A DNA stretch of 64,000 nucleotides from Pyrus communis (lineage: Eukaryota; Streptophyta; Magnoliopsida; Rosales; Rosaceae), in NCBI RefSeq assembly GCF_963583255.1, contig NC_084817.1, positions 5,619,043-5,683,042 on the forward strand, read 5' to 3'. A model generated the notes under the pieces. The model worked only from the letters and a program-made list of their open reading frames with translations, was not told the origin of the DNA and searched no databases. Positions 22,290 to 35,148 of this stretch are shown piece after piece (positions within the stretch are counted from its first letter, which is position 1; each line of letters begins with the position of its first letter). A program made the position numbers and the translations under genes.

Positions 22290-22299
22290 TTTGCAAGTA

Positions 22300-23770
22300 A
22301 AGAAATGAGTCAATCCCCTGTTTGGGTTGGGCCGTTGGGCCTTGTGACAGCTGACTTGGAGATGGTAATAGGATCTCAAGTAATGTTGGAATCTTGCAAT
22401 TGAGTTGGCCTTCTACCTAAATTTATCAATTGGGCTTGGTTTTGTACCCGGTAAAGTCCACTGTGAGCAATGAGGATCGGTCAAATGCTTTGTGCAGCCA
22501 GGTAGAAAAGATTTAGTGCAAAATAACAGGTCCGTGAGTTTTCTCCAGCATAGTAAGTTTTTTATTTTAATAAAAACGATAACACGGAGGGAATTCGGGC
22601 TTGGATGTAAGAGAAGAAGCAATTCTCTAGCCAATAAAGATACCCCGACGTCCACGATCTGACAATTTCGTATACGATCTGTTAATTTGATTCGTAAACG
22701 ACACGAAAATAATGGATTTTTGATCAACACGATAACTAATCGGATCGTTATCAGGTCACACGATAAGAACCCGTTAATAACAGATTCTTAATAGGTTTAC
22801 ACGAAGGTGACATGCGGTAACCTGTTTCGACACGTTAAGAAAAAAGTTATTTCGATGATTTTAATTTTTTAAACTACTAAAAAACTTACTACAAAATACA
22901 ATAACGATTGTGTATATATATAATTGTATATTAAATATGTATTATTTTATTATTATTCTATATAAATTAAAAAAAATTTAAACTTTATTTATTTATTTTC
23001 ATAGCTTAATTATAAAACACATTAAAAATAAAAGTATCAGGTATTTTAAAAATACCAAACACATTTAAAAAATTACAATAATTAATTTAAAAGTGCGAAC
23101 AATGTGAAAAAATATGCAAATGCTCGTGATTGCATCATCTACGGGTGTTACGATCCATTAAAATATCGAGTATGACACGAAAACGACACGAACCAAAAAA
23201 ACACGGAACAAATGCTTGATCTAGTCCACACTATCAAAGTGAGTTTAAATAGGTTATCACTAGAGTGCGCGGGTAAAAGCAGATACTCTATAAATCGATA
23301 TGGTCAAACTATCGTCTGTATAATCAGCTTAAAAATAATTAATATGATAACCTCACTCCATATCCAACTTAAACTTTGAGTGTGACCCACCATTTCTATC
23401 CTATTGTATAATTATTATCAAGTACAAGATGGAATTAATAATAAAACTAAAATTTATCAATAAACTTGCACTTAATAATCAAACCCTTACCATTACGCAA
23501 TTTTTCTGTTACGTTATGTTTTGGTCAAAACTCTAAAATGCTTTCATAGAGAATAACTCTTTTTAACGAAATGTATCTCGAATATAACCACCAGTCGCAT
23601 CAGCTTCTCTGGGGCCATCTTTACATTGTAGGCATCTTAAATTTTTAGCAAAGCTCCAATTGCAAGATACACAATACTTTGGTCTAGGTTTGACTCTTGG
23701 GCATGAAAGCAAGCTAATTTGAGCCCCATAACTTGGTACTTAGTTATTTTTATTTTTTAACAATCAATAT
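22300..23770. other. Intergenic stretch, repeat-like but unclassified
   Basis: No gene supported. Positions 22620-23300 contain several ACGATCTG / CACGATAA / ACACGAAAA words of the kind seen in short non-autonomous transposons, but no terminal repeats or target duplications could be fixed by eye. Confidence 0.4.
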
Positions 23771-23774
23771 TATA

Positions 23775-23925
23775 TGTACTAAGGAAAAATAGTGAATTTA
23801 ATCTCACAATGAGTTAGTAATAATGTAGTTCAAATTCGTCATTGGCGAAAATCGAATTTAAAACCTCTCACTTACAAGTAAAGAAGAATACCATTGTGCC
23901 GTAATTCTAATGGCGGTACTTGGTT
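23775..23925 (-). mobile_element. SINE-like retroposon remnant
   Basis: On the minus strand the order is CGGCACAATGGTATTC, then AAGTGAGAGGTTTTAAATTCG, then CGCCAATGACGAATTTGAAC and ATTGTGAG. This resembles tRNA-derived plant SINEs, where a degenerate A box precedes a B box of the GGTTCGATT type. A related piece lies at 27340-27450 on the plus strand. Class assignment is by resemblance. Confidence 0.45.
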
Positions 23926-24618
23926 GTTTTTAACTCTCACGTTTCAGCCTTTATTTCTGAGTAACCGATAAATTTTGGGTTTTTAACTAATGGGGTAGTG
24001 CCAAATTCCTTGTTGGAAGGGAGCTTGTCAGAGTTAGAAGTTTGGTAGTTTGGTGGGAACGAGAAAGGGATTGATCAACATGAGTCCTCTTTTTCGATTT
24101 TTTTTCGCCTTTCTTTTGCTGTTTGCATGCATGATTTTTGGTAGTCTAAGATACCTTGGCTCAAATATTTACAATTCTTCGAATTTTGAATGAAATGGTC
24201 TACTTAAACTACCTCATTATTTTAACCTCGATTTCGATTTCTATTAAATAAAGTAGAATTGAAAGGAAATATGGTATACCTGTTGGAAGGAGAGAATGTA
24301 TGTTTTGATTTTGGATTTTTATTTTTTTAAATAAATGTAAAGATAAATTTACATATTGAATTAGATTTTTGAAGATAATTTAGATAATAATTTGAATTTA
24401 AAAGGATATTGATAATTTAGTTGAAAATAATATAACTGTAGAGAGTAAATTTGATAAAAAAAATAAAATTATATAAGTTTAAATAAAATTTTCACCGTAA
24501 TAAACCTAATGGGAGACATTAAAACATAGAAAAGATGAAGGAAACAGGATAAATATCGGGTTGACTTGGGCAAGAAAGTTGGGTGGGTGCCAGAAACGTC
24601 AATTTCATAGGCGATTCT

Positions 24619-27149
24619 GTGACGACCCGTCTCTAATTTTCTATGTAATTTCTTCCCCAGTGTGTAAATTGACATTTCTGCCCATGTTGACAAAGTGACG
24701 TTGATGTATTACTCAGCGTTTATTTTATTTTTCCTAGTAGAGTAATTAAATAGTACTCGCCATTACGATCGCGTGAGCGTGAGTTAGACCCGAATCAGAG
24801 CTGTAACAAAAAAGTTACGCTTAGTTAAAGTGTGTTATCAATGGGTAAGTTTGTACACACATGCGTGCTAATTATTCAGTGTGGGAAATACTGTTTTTTA
24901 TAAGGGGATAGATTGTCTGAGTACTTTTACAGTGCAAATCTGAAAAACCATATCCTCTCTTCATTTTAAATGAACCCGTGCCCCCCATTTCACTCACAAC
25001 CAATCCTTTTCCCTCATTGTACTCTTCACCAATCAACATATCTCTACAATTCCCTCACCAATCAGAGAACCCACTCATCACACCTCTCTCCCAATCAGAG
25101 ACTGCCTACTCACTCTCTATCTCTCTCTCTCTTCTCCTTTTCTCTCACAGAAACTCTCCCTTTCCGTGCAACCCACTAGAATGATGTCAAAACTTCACAT
25201 ATCGAGCATAAAACCACCATCATCGTGATCTTTGAATCCTCACGAACCCAGCTGTACCAGCTGATGGTGAAATGACCAAGTTTTGATTAGCCAACCCATA
25301 AGGTTCGACTTGGTGAGTTTTCCTCCGACGAGTTTTAGGCCAAGTTACAAGGTTTTAGGATGTGGGGAAGCTTCTACACAACTCCCTAGGGTCCTTAGAC
25401 TAAGTTTGGAGTCGAGTTGACGTCAAAGCAAGCAAGTTCAAGGAGTTGAGTTTTAGGCCGAGACTTTTGAGGCTTTTTCAAGCCATTTCCCGTCCATTTT
25501 TGGACTTCCAAAGGTATAAAATTGTTCTACTCTTCAAGAGCTTCAAATCCATATAAAGTTTGTTAAAAATGGTTAAAAAATGAGCAAGTTATGAAGATTT
25601 TTTTTTTTCTTAGAAACCGATGAAACCAGATAGAGGTGACCGGCAAAGGTCCACCAGAGAAGACGGCGAATATTCCATCAAAGTTGACGGAATATTCTAA
25701 TGGTGTCAGGTAATGCCGTTAAACTCTGTTAATTGTTTAACGGAATATTCCGTCAAGTCTAACGGAATATTCCTAACCTATGTTAGCCACTAACTTGCAT
25801 GTGTGGCCATGGGCTAGCCGGTGCGTGAGGGCTCGTCCGGCCACCGACCGATGAGTGGTTGACACGTGTAGGTCCATGTCATCGTGTAGATCATTTTCAT
25901 ATATTTAAACCTTCCGTTTGAGCAAAGTATGGGAGATTTACCTAGCCTTTTTTAATATGTCCTATTTAATTTATTAGTTTAGTTATTTCACATATAGGTG
26001 AAAATTATCCCAAGGACGTACAAGGTCAAGTGAGACTAGAAGGATATGATCCGACCACGTATCAGTAAGTGAGCATTTTGTTTTCATATATATATATATA
26101 TATATAAACTTTATAGTTTCCATAAATGTTTTTGAATTGATTTATGCATATCATGCTACTATTGTTTTTAGATTGATTTTACGCCTATTATGCCATGATT
26201 TAATATGTTATAAGAAATATTATAATGTCGTGAAACGTCAAAATAATCCTACAGGATGCTCAGGTAAGCTTACTATTATTGAATTGTTATGGCATGGTTA
26301 TATTTATATAGTCTGCTCATCATTACTGCACCCCGGTGTTAGTGCTCGTCTGGGGCCAGGGTTAGTCTTCACGTGTATGTTCACCTCTGCACCGCACACT
26401 TGCCTTGGATCTAAGTAGGTGCCAATCCTATCATACAAGTTGCATTAGGCAACTCCGACTCGTAGGTGACTGCGATTATCGCTAGTTTTCACATGATTGT
26501 AGCACTAGAGCGTACTTATACATTGCACCACAATCATGTTCATATCATAAACTATTTGCATGAACTCGTGTGCTAGCGTAGATTGATGAGCAACCTGTTT
26601 TCATTATGCTATTGTTGTCGTATCTTAGTTGGCGTATTTCTAGCCTTATTATTATTATTAAGATATTGTAGTTTGGCGTATTCTAGCATTATTGTTATTT
26701 ACTATCGTTTTCGTACTTATACGTAGTATGATTTTTCTGGAAACTATACATGTTTTACAGCGAGTATGTTCAGAAAATAAATGCATTTTATAAACCTTTG
26801 TTTTTGTGCCCACTCACCCTTCTGTCTTTCGCCCTTCCAGGTCTTAGATAGCTAAATTCTCTGTGGCATACGAGTAAACTCCAGCGGATTCTGACATATC
26901 TAAATAAATGTAGGTTTTTTCCCGGTTGTGTATTAAGCACTATAAATAGTTCTGATTGCACTCTTTTGTTAGCTATGCTCTGAATATTTGTATTCTATGG
27001 GTTCTACCCATTACTGCGCACTCACTTTATTAATTTAATTAAGTTCTAGTTTCAGTTTTAATTATTCACATTTTTACATCACTCACACTTTTGGTTACGC
27101 CACCTTCAGGTGACAGCCAGCATGCCTCAACTTCAGTCGAGGTGTGTTA
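24619..27149 (+). mobile_element. 2.5-kb dispersed repeat, solo-LTR-like, 5-bp target duplication ATTCT
   Basis: Begins GTGACGACCCGTCTC and ends GAGGTGTGTTA, between ATTCT at 24614-24618 and 27150-27154. The 5-bp duplication and size suit a solo LTR or large non-autonomous retroelement. An inverted relative starts at 62417 and runs off the window. Shared landmarks are GGAATATTC palindromes flanking a GTTGAC or CAACTTTGA word, a GCACCCCGGTGTTAGTGCTC segment, a GAGTCGG-linked stem-loop (here 26438-26454) and the GTGACAGCCAGCATG-type end. Promoter-like CT-rich sequence lies near 25100. No long coding frame. Confidence 0.6.
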
Positions 27150-27334
27150 ATTCTCAGCAAAAGATTGCTCATTCGACCAAGCAAAGTGACCAACCAATAA
27201 AACAGCACAAAGGGTGGTGGAGGCAATGCCTGATTGGCTTCCCCTCCATCCCTAACGCTCTCTGAGGTTTTCCACAAATGACATGTTACAAGATGATGCA
27301 TCATTTTTGCCATATCTAAATACAAACCACGTCA

Positions 27335-27480
27335 TTTAGTATTACCGTCTGGAGGTATTTCTTTTCATTTGGAAGTAAGAGGTCTTAAATTTGAATCTCA
27401 TAGATGATGAATTCGATACCAAATTAAGCTGCTCATTATGTGACTTTGCCAAACTCCCCATCCCTTAATGTAAAAATATC
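27335..27480 (+). mobile_element. SINE-like retroposon remnant
   Basis: The plus strand reads TTTGGAAGTAAGAGGTCTTAAATTTGAATCTC followed by ATTCGATACCAAATTAAGC, paralleling the B-box region and 3' part of the element at 23775-23925. Ends are not defined. Confidence 0.4.
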
Positions 27481-27499
27481 GATGTACTAAAAAATATAT

Positions 27500-28203
27500 A
27501 CAAACCATGTTCCATTAGTAAATGTAAAGCCAAGTCCACATGTGCAGTTGTCTAATTGATGCACATAACAAGTTAAACCAAAGCTTCCCACCTACTTTAG
27601 AGGATTATAAAACCTAACAAGGTTACTCCCAAAAATATTAGTATAAGTATACGTAGACGTAGTTATCCTACCATAATGTCGTTTTTAAAAAAAAAAATCT
27701 TGGCAAAATGTCTTCGAATTTCTAGGTGGAATTTAATGGCACGTGTCATTGTTACATGTGTTCTTTGGCAATCTCACGTATTCATTTTTTGTTTCATTCA
27801 ATATTAAATAGGATTAAAAGAATTTTCAAATTTTCTTACAACTATCTTAGAAGTTACATGTGTATACGGACCAGAATTTTACACATTTTGTAATACGTTG
27901 TTGTTGCTCTCATTACGTAACTTTTTCAAGGATTTGAGCTACTTATATTTCAATCTATCACTCATAGATCATCTTTACAAAATATTAGACAAATCTAAAA
28001 TCACTAAGACATTTATTTGTAGTTATAAAATAGACAGATATGATTCTACAAAGAAACCTAAATTAATCCATTAGTCATATGTCTGTTGATTTAGGTGATT
28101 TTTTTGTTAATAACATTTAAGGAAAGATATAAAAGATAATCGATTGAATCGTATAAATACATTACTGAGTGAGCCTTGAAAAAGTATGCGTCCCCGATCT
28201 TAA
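27500..28203. other. Intergenic stretch, nothing recognised
   Basis: AT-rich, no coding frame of note, no clear repeat ends. Confidence 0.5.
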
Positions 28204-28211
28204 CCTATATA

Positions 28212-29040
28212 GGTGCGTTTGTTGCACTGGACTATCTCGGACTGAACTAGCTCATGGACTAAGCTGGATTGACTTAAACTAGACTAAACTGAACTAATTT
28301 AGTGTAACGTTTGGTGCATTGTCACACTAATAACCAAAATAATAATAAATAATTCTCTTTTTTCATTTTTTTTTCTTTTTCTTTCTCTTTTTTGTATTCA
28401 ACTACATTCCTTCTCTCGAAAACAAAGGAACTCTGTACATATATAATTGTGCACCAAATGGATCCAAAAAAAAAATTGTGCCCCAATTTCCCTATCTAGA
28501 ACCTCCATCTCTCTCTCGAAAGTTGTAAAAGGAATTTGGTATGCAGAGCACCCTTGGTTTTGGTTATTTCCTTTTTGGATTTCAGGCCACAAAATTTTCC
28601 TATCAAATATGGGTTTTGCAGAGCTTCAAATGAACTTGGTTTTGCAATTCAAATCTGGGTTTGCGATTCGAATCTGGGATTCGCAATTCGTGTCTGGGTT
28701 TTACAATCTCAGCGAATCTGGATTTTGTGATTCGAATGGATTTGCGAAGATGTGCAGATGTGTGCAGAGAGAGGACGCTATGGTTGCAGAAAAGATGAAG
28801 TTGCGGTCGCAGAGAAAATGAAGCTGTGGTTGCAGAGAGAACACTAGCAGAGCAACGGGAGTAGGACGAAGCAGGTCTTAACTAGTCCCGTGGTTTTCGG
28901 GAACTCTCGCTAAGAACTGCTAGCGATGCCGTTAGTCTGGGCGAGTCCCAACTAATCTCATTATCACAACAAACGATGTACTACACTAAGAGTTAATCTA
29001 GTCTAGTCCAATGAAACTTAGTGAAGCCAAACAAACGGGC
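28212..29040. mobile_element. hAT-type element, 829 bp, 8-bp target duplication CCTATATA
   Basis: Perfect 8-bp direct repeats CCTATATA (28204-28211 and 29041-29048) flank ends GGTGCGTTTGTTGCAC and, inverted, GCCCGTTTGTTTGGC. The interior at 28620-28745 contains a degenerate series of about 20-bp units built on AATCTGGGTTTGCGATTCG, and the element yields chance frames of up to 124 codons. No transposase. Confidence 0.8.
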
Positions 29041-29048
29041 CCTATATA

Positions 29049-29873
29049 TGCAAGGTTTAAATGACAAAATGGTTCCTGTATTTTACTTTATTAGTCAATT
29101 TGGTCCTTATGTTTTCAAATTGGCCAAATGGGCTCTGTGTATACCTTCGTTAGTCAACAATAGACAATGCGTTAAAGGACCATTAGAATCGACATGTGCT
29201 TTGCACATGAGAAGGTCATCTCAATCGTTTGATCTTGCATGGGTTTAATGGGTTTATAATGAAGTTACATTTTTGTCCTCTTACTTACAAGGCACAAGTC
29301 AATTTTAACAGTCATTTAACCGAATATCTAGAATGGACTAAGGTAAACATCAATTTGACTAAATTAAAAACACAAAGATTAAAGTGAGCGATAAGGTAAG
29401 ATACATAGACCATTTTGACATTTAATCTCAAGCGCAAATTACGACACAGTTTCCCACACGTTTTATATTAATCTAATTTAATTTTTGTTGTTAGCGCAGG
29501 AAACAACAGATGCAAGCGGACAGAGAAAGAAACAAATTAGGCAGGTAAAAGAGAAAAAGCAGAGTAAAAAGAAGTGGGAGGAGCAGGACATATTCGTCAA
29601 TACAGAGACAGAAAGCCAAAACCAAAACAAGGCGCATTCATTTCAGAAAATTGTCGTCTTCGAAAACGCACGGAAACAGGTCCCCACTGGGCCACTCCAC
29701 ACACACACTCCACCCTCCATATTACCCACCTCTTCTTTCCAGACATCCCACAGCTCATACAATTTGGGCTCTGGGTTTTCCGATTCCCCACCAAATCCTC
29801 CCGGAACTACCTAAAAACCCCCGAGTGGAAGCTATCGATTCGAAGATTCGGACTGGTGGGTTGTAATCGTTCG
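29049..29873. other. Upstream region and probable 5' UTR of the F-box gene
   Basis: Intergenic sequence to about 29480, then a purine-rich stretch and a C-rich stretch (29690-29830) that precede the ATG at 29874. The frame remains open upstream to 29574 but that extension is low complexity and unlike the family, so it is treated as untranslated. Confidence 0.5.
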
Positions 29874-30464
29874 ATGAAGCGAGCATCATCGGGGGACGAT
29901 TCGATGGCGGTGGCGGAGAGCTTGGCGGATGTAAAGATGAAGAGGGTTAAGATGGAGGAGGAGGAGGTGGAGGTGGCTGACTGCGTTGACCAGGATGAGC
30001 TGAAAGGAGCGGGGTTTTCGAATCTGGACGACAATCTGATCTTCGAGGTGTTCAAGCACGTGGATGCGCGGACGTTGGGGATGGCGTCGTGCGTGAGCAA
30101 GCAGTGGCACAAGACGGCGGAGGATGAGCGGCTCTGGGAGCTGATATGCACCAGGCACTGGGCCAACACCGGCTGCAGCAGCCAGCAGCTGAGATCTGTG
30201 GTCCTCGCTCTCGGCGGGTTCCGGCGGCTTCACGCCCACTACATCTGGCCTCTCAGCAAGGCCTCCTCCTCCTCCAGCTCTGTCCCTTCTTTCTCATCGG
30301 CGGCGTCCTCCTCTGATTCGCCTTGGGCGGCGGCTCCGGTGAAGCCGATGCTGAACCCGAAGCCGCCGAGCGCTCGGTGGGGAAAGGACGAAGTGAATCT
30401 GTCGCTCTCGCTTTTCTCGATTCGGTTTTACGAGAAGATGAACTACGCAAACAGAGGAAGATGA
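29874..30464 (+). CDS. GID2: F-box protein GID2/SLEEPY1-like, gibberellin signalling
   Basis: Substrate-receptor subunit of an SCF E3 ubiquitin ligase that targets DELLA repressors after gibberellin is bound by GID1; acts in the nucleus. 196 residues from the ATG at 29874, which gives the family's typical MKR start. Order: acidic/basic N terminus with KMKRVK, F-box at about 49-90 (GFSNLDDNLIFEVFKHVDARTL ... DERLWELIC, in two parts), the GGF region LRSVVLALGGFRRLH at about 106-120, a Ser/Ala/Pro-rich insert (about 130-165), and the C-terminal LSL region WGKDEVNLSLSLFSIRFYEKM. All three family landmarks are present and uninterrupted. Intronless, as in the family. The serine-rich insert is longer than in Arabidopsis SLY1. 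Confidence 0.93.
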   Translation: MKRASSGDDSMAVAESLADVKMKRVKMEEEEVEVADCVDQDELKGAGFSNLDDNLIFEVFKHVDARTLGMASCVSKQWHKTAEDERLWELICTRHWANTGCSSQQLRSVVLALGGFRRLHAHYIWPLSKASSSSSSVPSFSSAASSSDSPWAAAPVKPMLNPKPPSARWGKDEVNLSLSLFSIRFYEKMNYANRGR

Positions 30465-31433
30465 TCAGAAACTAAACCCCAAAATAAAATTATATATATA
30501 ATTATATATCTATATATTTCGTAATTTCAGTTGGATTTTCCCTCTTTAGATTTGGGTTTTCCCCTCTAAATTTCCCTAATTTGGATCTGTAATTCTTGTT
30601 AGATCTTGAAGCTTTTTGTGTAAATTAAGGTAATTTCTGAATCATTATGCACTGTAATTCCATAATTTGATGTATTGGTATTTGGGTTTGCTTCAGTTTC
30701 TTGTTTGTTTCGGGGGAATTTTGGAGGTGGTGATTGTGATTGGCGGTCCGGAGGATTCGATTGGCGAATACGAACAAACAGAAAGGGAAATCGAAGGAGG
30801 GTACGGTTGTAATAAAAGGCTTCGTTCTGGGCATTTGGCAGGTTCGAATGGGCGTGAATAGGAAAAGGACAAGAGGAATGAGTGTAGTAATAGGTTAGAA
30901 AATTGCGACGATCCGAACGGGAACTGAGTGAGAAGGACCAAGTTGTCGTATGTATTGGAAGCGCTCGTATTTCTTGGAGAATTGCCAGACTGCTTGCTGC
31001 CGCTTTGGTTTCTGTTGTAATTTTCGCTTGCATTCTCAGAATGGGCATCTTGTTATGTTTCAATAGATTATGTGCTCAATGTCAGAGATAGCCAAATCCA
31101 AGTAGTAGGGTTTCCAGTAAAATTTCGGAATTGGTGAAGCCTGTGGGAACGTAAAATACTCCGACCAACGAGAACACGCCGCATTTTCTGTGAAGATCGT
31201 TGGTCAAATCCTCAAGGGTTAATGGGCTACATTCTCTATGAAAGTCCTAGACACTTACAATCAACAGGAGTTGGGATCCAATTCATTGCAAACGGTCCAA
31301 ACCACTCGCCACACGGCGTAATCAAACAATCTTGATGTATAATGGGCTTGCTCATTAATATGTTAGTATGATAAAACTCTCCGAAGCATATTTCAGGGGT
31401 TTGAGAAATATTCTTCTATCGATGTGTAGACTT
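30465..31433. other. 3' flank of the F-box gene and intergenic sequence
   Basis: T-rich sequence with TATATA words at 30490-30510 that may include the 3' UTR and polyadenylation signals. Minus-strand frames of up to 154 codons (30599-31063) have no family features and overlap this likely UTR; I do not call them genes. Confidence 0.45.
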
Positions 31434-31684
31434 GGTAACACTTGGTTAACAGGTTCAACGAACCTGGATGCTAGGATTAACTTCTTAGTTCTTGATAAAT
31501 GGTCAAGGTCAACCACTTTATTTCATTAATCAAGAACTCTCACTAGACTCTTATTACTTCCTACACTGTTTCTAACTTAGGCATCGAAAGTGCTTTCACT
31601 AACACCACACCAGCGTTAGTCTAACTTTGTTTTTTTTTTTTTTTTTTTTTGTAGATTTTTGTAAATTTGCTCCCATAAATTTGT

Positions 31685-32307
31685 TGGGGGGTGGGTTTTG
31701 CCAAAATTGAAATCGAACCGAAACTTCGGTTAGGTTCAATATTCTTTAGATTTTTTCGGTTCGTTTTTTTTTTTTTAGTTTGGTTTTATTTGGTTCGGTT
31801 TCAGTTTTATTTTATAAAACTTGATCATTTTTAATATGGAATTTAGAAAACGAGGCTTGTTGGTAGACTAATAATAAAAAAATGGGGAAAGTGGGAACGC
31901 AGTTGTACATAAATAAGAACATATGTTTCCTATGCTATCAACAACCTCAATTGCAAAGAAAAATGATCACCGTATCCATTCAAAAAACAAACAAATAGAG
32001 AAGCTCTTTCAAGTTCTAAAGCCTTCCAAAACTTTCCTTTATAACCAATGAAATATCCTCCCTAATTGAACCAAGTATGCTCCTTGAAAAAGCCCTAGAC
32101 TTAGTTTCAAACTTGGCAACAAATTTTCACAAAAATGGGCATACATTCACAAAGTGTAAAGGGATTCAGTTCTGGTTCTGAACCTCCAAAACCTAAACCG
32201 AACCAATAAGGTTCGGTTTAGTTCGGTTTTTTTTTTTTTTTTTCCGATTTCGGTTCGGTGTTTAGCTAGTTTTTTTCCGATTTTTGGTTTTTTTGAACCC
32301 ACCCCTA
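31685..32307. mobile_element. hAT-type element with GGTTCGGTT words, copy in block C
   Basis: Ends TGGGGGGTGGG and ACCCACCCCTA between AAATTTGT duplications (31677-31684 and 32308-32315). Same site and content as 37743-38418 in block D, so insertion predates the C/D duplication. A small extra duplication of the left flank (GTAAATTTGC plus CATAAATTTG) is present here. Confidence 0.8.
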
Positions 32308-32315
32308 AAATTTGT

Positions 32316-34780
32316 TTTTGGTTTATGAGAATGTATGTCGCAAGAACTAATAACGGATTCACTTTTTCAAAGCAACTGATCACAGATTGACAATTGTAAA
32401 AATTTCAAGATGATACAATCATACACGTTTAAAGTTAATAATGAAGCAAACCTACGAAGTTTTTCTTTTTTAATAAGAAAGAATAGAAGTTATGTCAATA
32501 GACAAAATATAGGAAGATTGTTATATAATATTACAAAGGTTTGTGCACAAAATTAGGTAAATACTCTTGTAACGGGTAAAGATTCATTATACGGTATTTA
32601 TAAAAGACATTTGACTAACTTTGTGCAAGGTAATTTTCATATGATGGGCCAACATTGTGTGTAAACAAGTGATTAGCGCTATATTAATATTTTTTTATGA
32701 ACGAACCTAGTACTTATGCGCTTCTACAAATAGACATAAGCTCAAAAGCATAAACTTTTGCCCTCTGGTGGACTGCATCAGACGTATGATGTGAGACGAA
32801 CTTCGAGCCGGTGAGACCAAATGTAGGGGGTCTCTTTTGATTTTGTAAGTAGAGCCACATGAATTATGTGATCCGAGTTTTCGGACCCAAGAATTTATTT
32901 TTTAATACATAAATTTTCCCTTGCCAATTGCACTATACGTTTAATAAACGTTTGTCATGTATATGTAAAGTGAGTCACCAGTCCAATAATATTTGCCACA
33001 TGGCAAATCTCTTCCTTCTAATATGAAGTGCATGATATGGGCACATGGATAGGACGTAGATATGAAACGTCAATTCTCAAGTTTGCAGACAAAAATAACC
33101 TTGTACGTGCAAAGTTCTATACTTTTACATGAAAAGGCATAAACCCTATCTGTGGATAAGGGATTACATGTTCCATTATATGGGCACGTACTGCATAAAA
33201 ACACAGAGTTGCAGTATCTTCACCCGTGACCGACAGGCGACGGGTTATTTCTACTGGTAACATACTGAGGTTTGGACGCACGTCGTTGGCGGCAAGCAAA
33301 ACGTTGAAGCTTACAACACAACAAAACAGAGAGAATGGATAGATGTTGGTGAACTCACTGTTTAGTCTTTTGTGCCGTCCCTTTGCTCAATCCCCCTTTT
33401 CTTTTTTTCTTGGCCAGTATAACTTCCAGAATTTTGGTCTCCTTGAAATTAGTTTTTTGTCAGATTCTCTATTTTCTTTCGCATTTAGTTTTTTAGTGTA
33501 GTTTTACTCACCAATCTAAGCTGATGATGAATATCATTATTATATTAATTGTCGCTACTATACAAAACTTGAAATTCAACCAATGCGCGCGGTTTTGAAA
33601 TTCAACCAATGCGCGCAGTAACGAAAACCAATGAGGTTAGTGATGAGCAAATATTTTCTTCGGTCTTCTGGTTGGCCAGTTGGCAAGCATACCTTTCAAG
33701 GTGTATTTTTATTCCATTTGGACCAAGAATTTCCAGACCATTACTCATTGCTCTTCTGAATTCTGAACCAGCTGTGGATTATGCTCGTTTGGAATTCGCT
33801 GGCACTGGCACCGTATGAAGACTTGCCACCTAACTCCATATGTCAATGTTTCACCTCACCGCTGCTTACCTTTTGTAATTTCCCAGGATTCTAAAGTTGT
33901 TTTTGGTTTGTAGCTTCCCACAGACGCATAAATTCCCCTACAATTCTGTCACAATATTCTTGGTATAGAAATAAAATCACAAATTTGTCCAATTTGGAAG
34001 GTCAAATTAGCTTGTTATATGTTACGGATTCTACTTATAACAAGAAATTTTGATCCGTAATTCAAATCTGTTTGTGGAAAAGGTTTCTCCACTCACCTTT
34101 TTATTCAAGAGTTTAGATCAAATATGAAGTAGATTATTTGGCTTATTTCTTTGAGTAGGAACGCCATTTGTAAAACGCCTTTCATAAAAGTATAAAATTG
34201 ATTTTATGAAGTATAATATCTTGATTCTACATTGATCTCACTCGTATGAGACTTGTCAAACAAATATGCCCATCACATTTTTGAAACGTCTGCCAAAAAA
34301 AAAAAAAAAATCTTTTATGGCTTTGACGAGTTATTTGTGCATGTTACAAACCATGATTTGTACAAATGGGTGACTCTTTTGATGGCAGAGACAAGCAATG
34401 TCCAGTTGTCCATAGCTAATTGAGACTTTTAAGGTTTGACATCAACCAATCGAAAATTAGATAAAAATTCGATTCAGCCCATCTTCAAGTCTAGTCCACC
34501 TGGCCGTTCAAGACCGAGTAGACGGGAACAAAACAGCAATTGGTGCTAAGTACTCTTAACCGCATGAGTCACAGTTTCGTATGCGCTCTTGTACGTTTTA
34601 AATATACTTTTAGTTGGGCTGGGCTACCCCGCACAAGTTATGTGCAGATTCAGAAACAACTAGTTTTGGATCGATATTTTGTGGGCTTTGGCCCTCCGAC
34701 CCTTTTGCAGTCTTCCTTCCCTTCAATCTTACATAGGCAGTTAGGCGGGCGGAATCAACAGACAAAAGGTGAAGTTAACT
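32316..34780. other. Intergenic part of block C, no gene
   Basis: Conserved with block D but without a supported coding region. Open frames at 33609-33818 and elsewhere recur in D only in part. A 26-bp tandem duplication (GAAATTCAACCAATGCGCGC) occurs at 33571-33616 and is single in D. Confidence 0.5.
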
Positions 34781-34798
34781 GTAACAAAAAATTTCTCC

Positions 34799-35030
34799 GG
34801 TCAACGAAAATTTAATATTCAACATCTACGTTCCTCCGAACTTAGACTAAATTTTCTGTATATGAGTCCATCAGATTACGTCCTCCAAATGAATCTTCCA
34901 AGTCTTCAACTAACCCTCGTGTAGTTTGAACAAAGCCATGCACTTTCCCACACATTTCTTCCTTCCCAAGTCAAAAATATGAAGCTCACATTCCCACCTC
35001 CTCCCCACACACTCGGACACTACTATTTAT
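34799..35030 (+). promoter_or_regulatory. Upstream region of PIPL gene copy C
   Basis: GGTCAA at 34799-34804 (W-box core TTGACC on the other strand) about 350 bp before the ATG, and CTATTTATAGC TATA-like box at about 35020. Both are kept in block D (42144-42149 and about 42368). Regulation by WRKY factors is only a suggestion. Confidence 0.4.
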
Positions 35031-35148
35031 AGCACCCAAATCCCCACTCGCTTCTTCCAAACCAAACCAAACCGAAAACTCAAACACCGGCCAGAAGCAT
35101 AGTCTGATCAAGCACCATCGAACATTTCGCAATATATTCTTCTTCCAG

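Noticed and set aside
30599..31063. 154-codon minus ORF downstream of the F-box gene
   Set aside because: No domain, several overlapping frames on both strands in the same GC-neutral DNA; probably UTR and flank.
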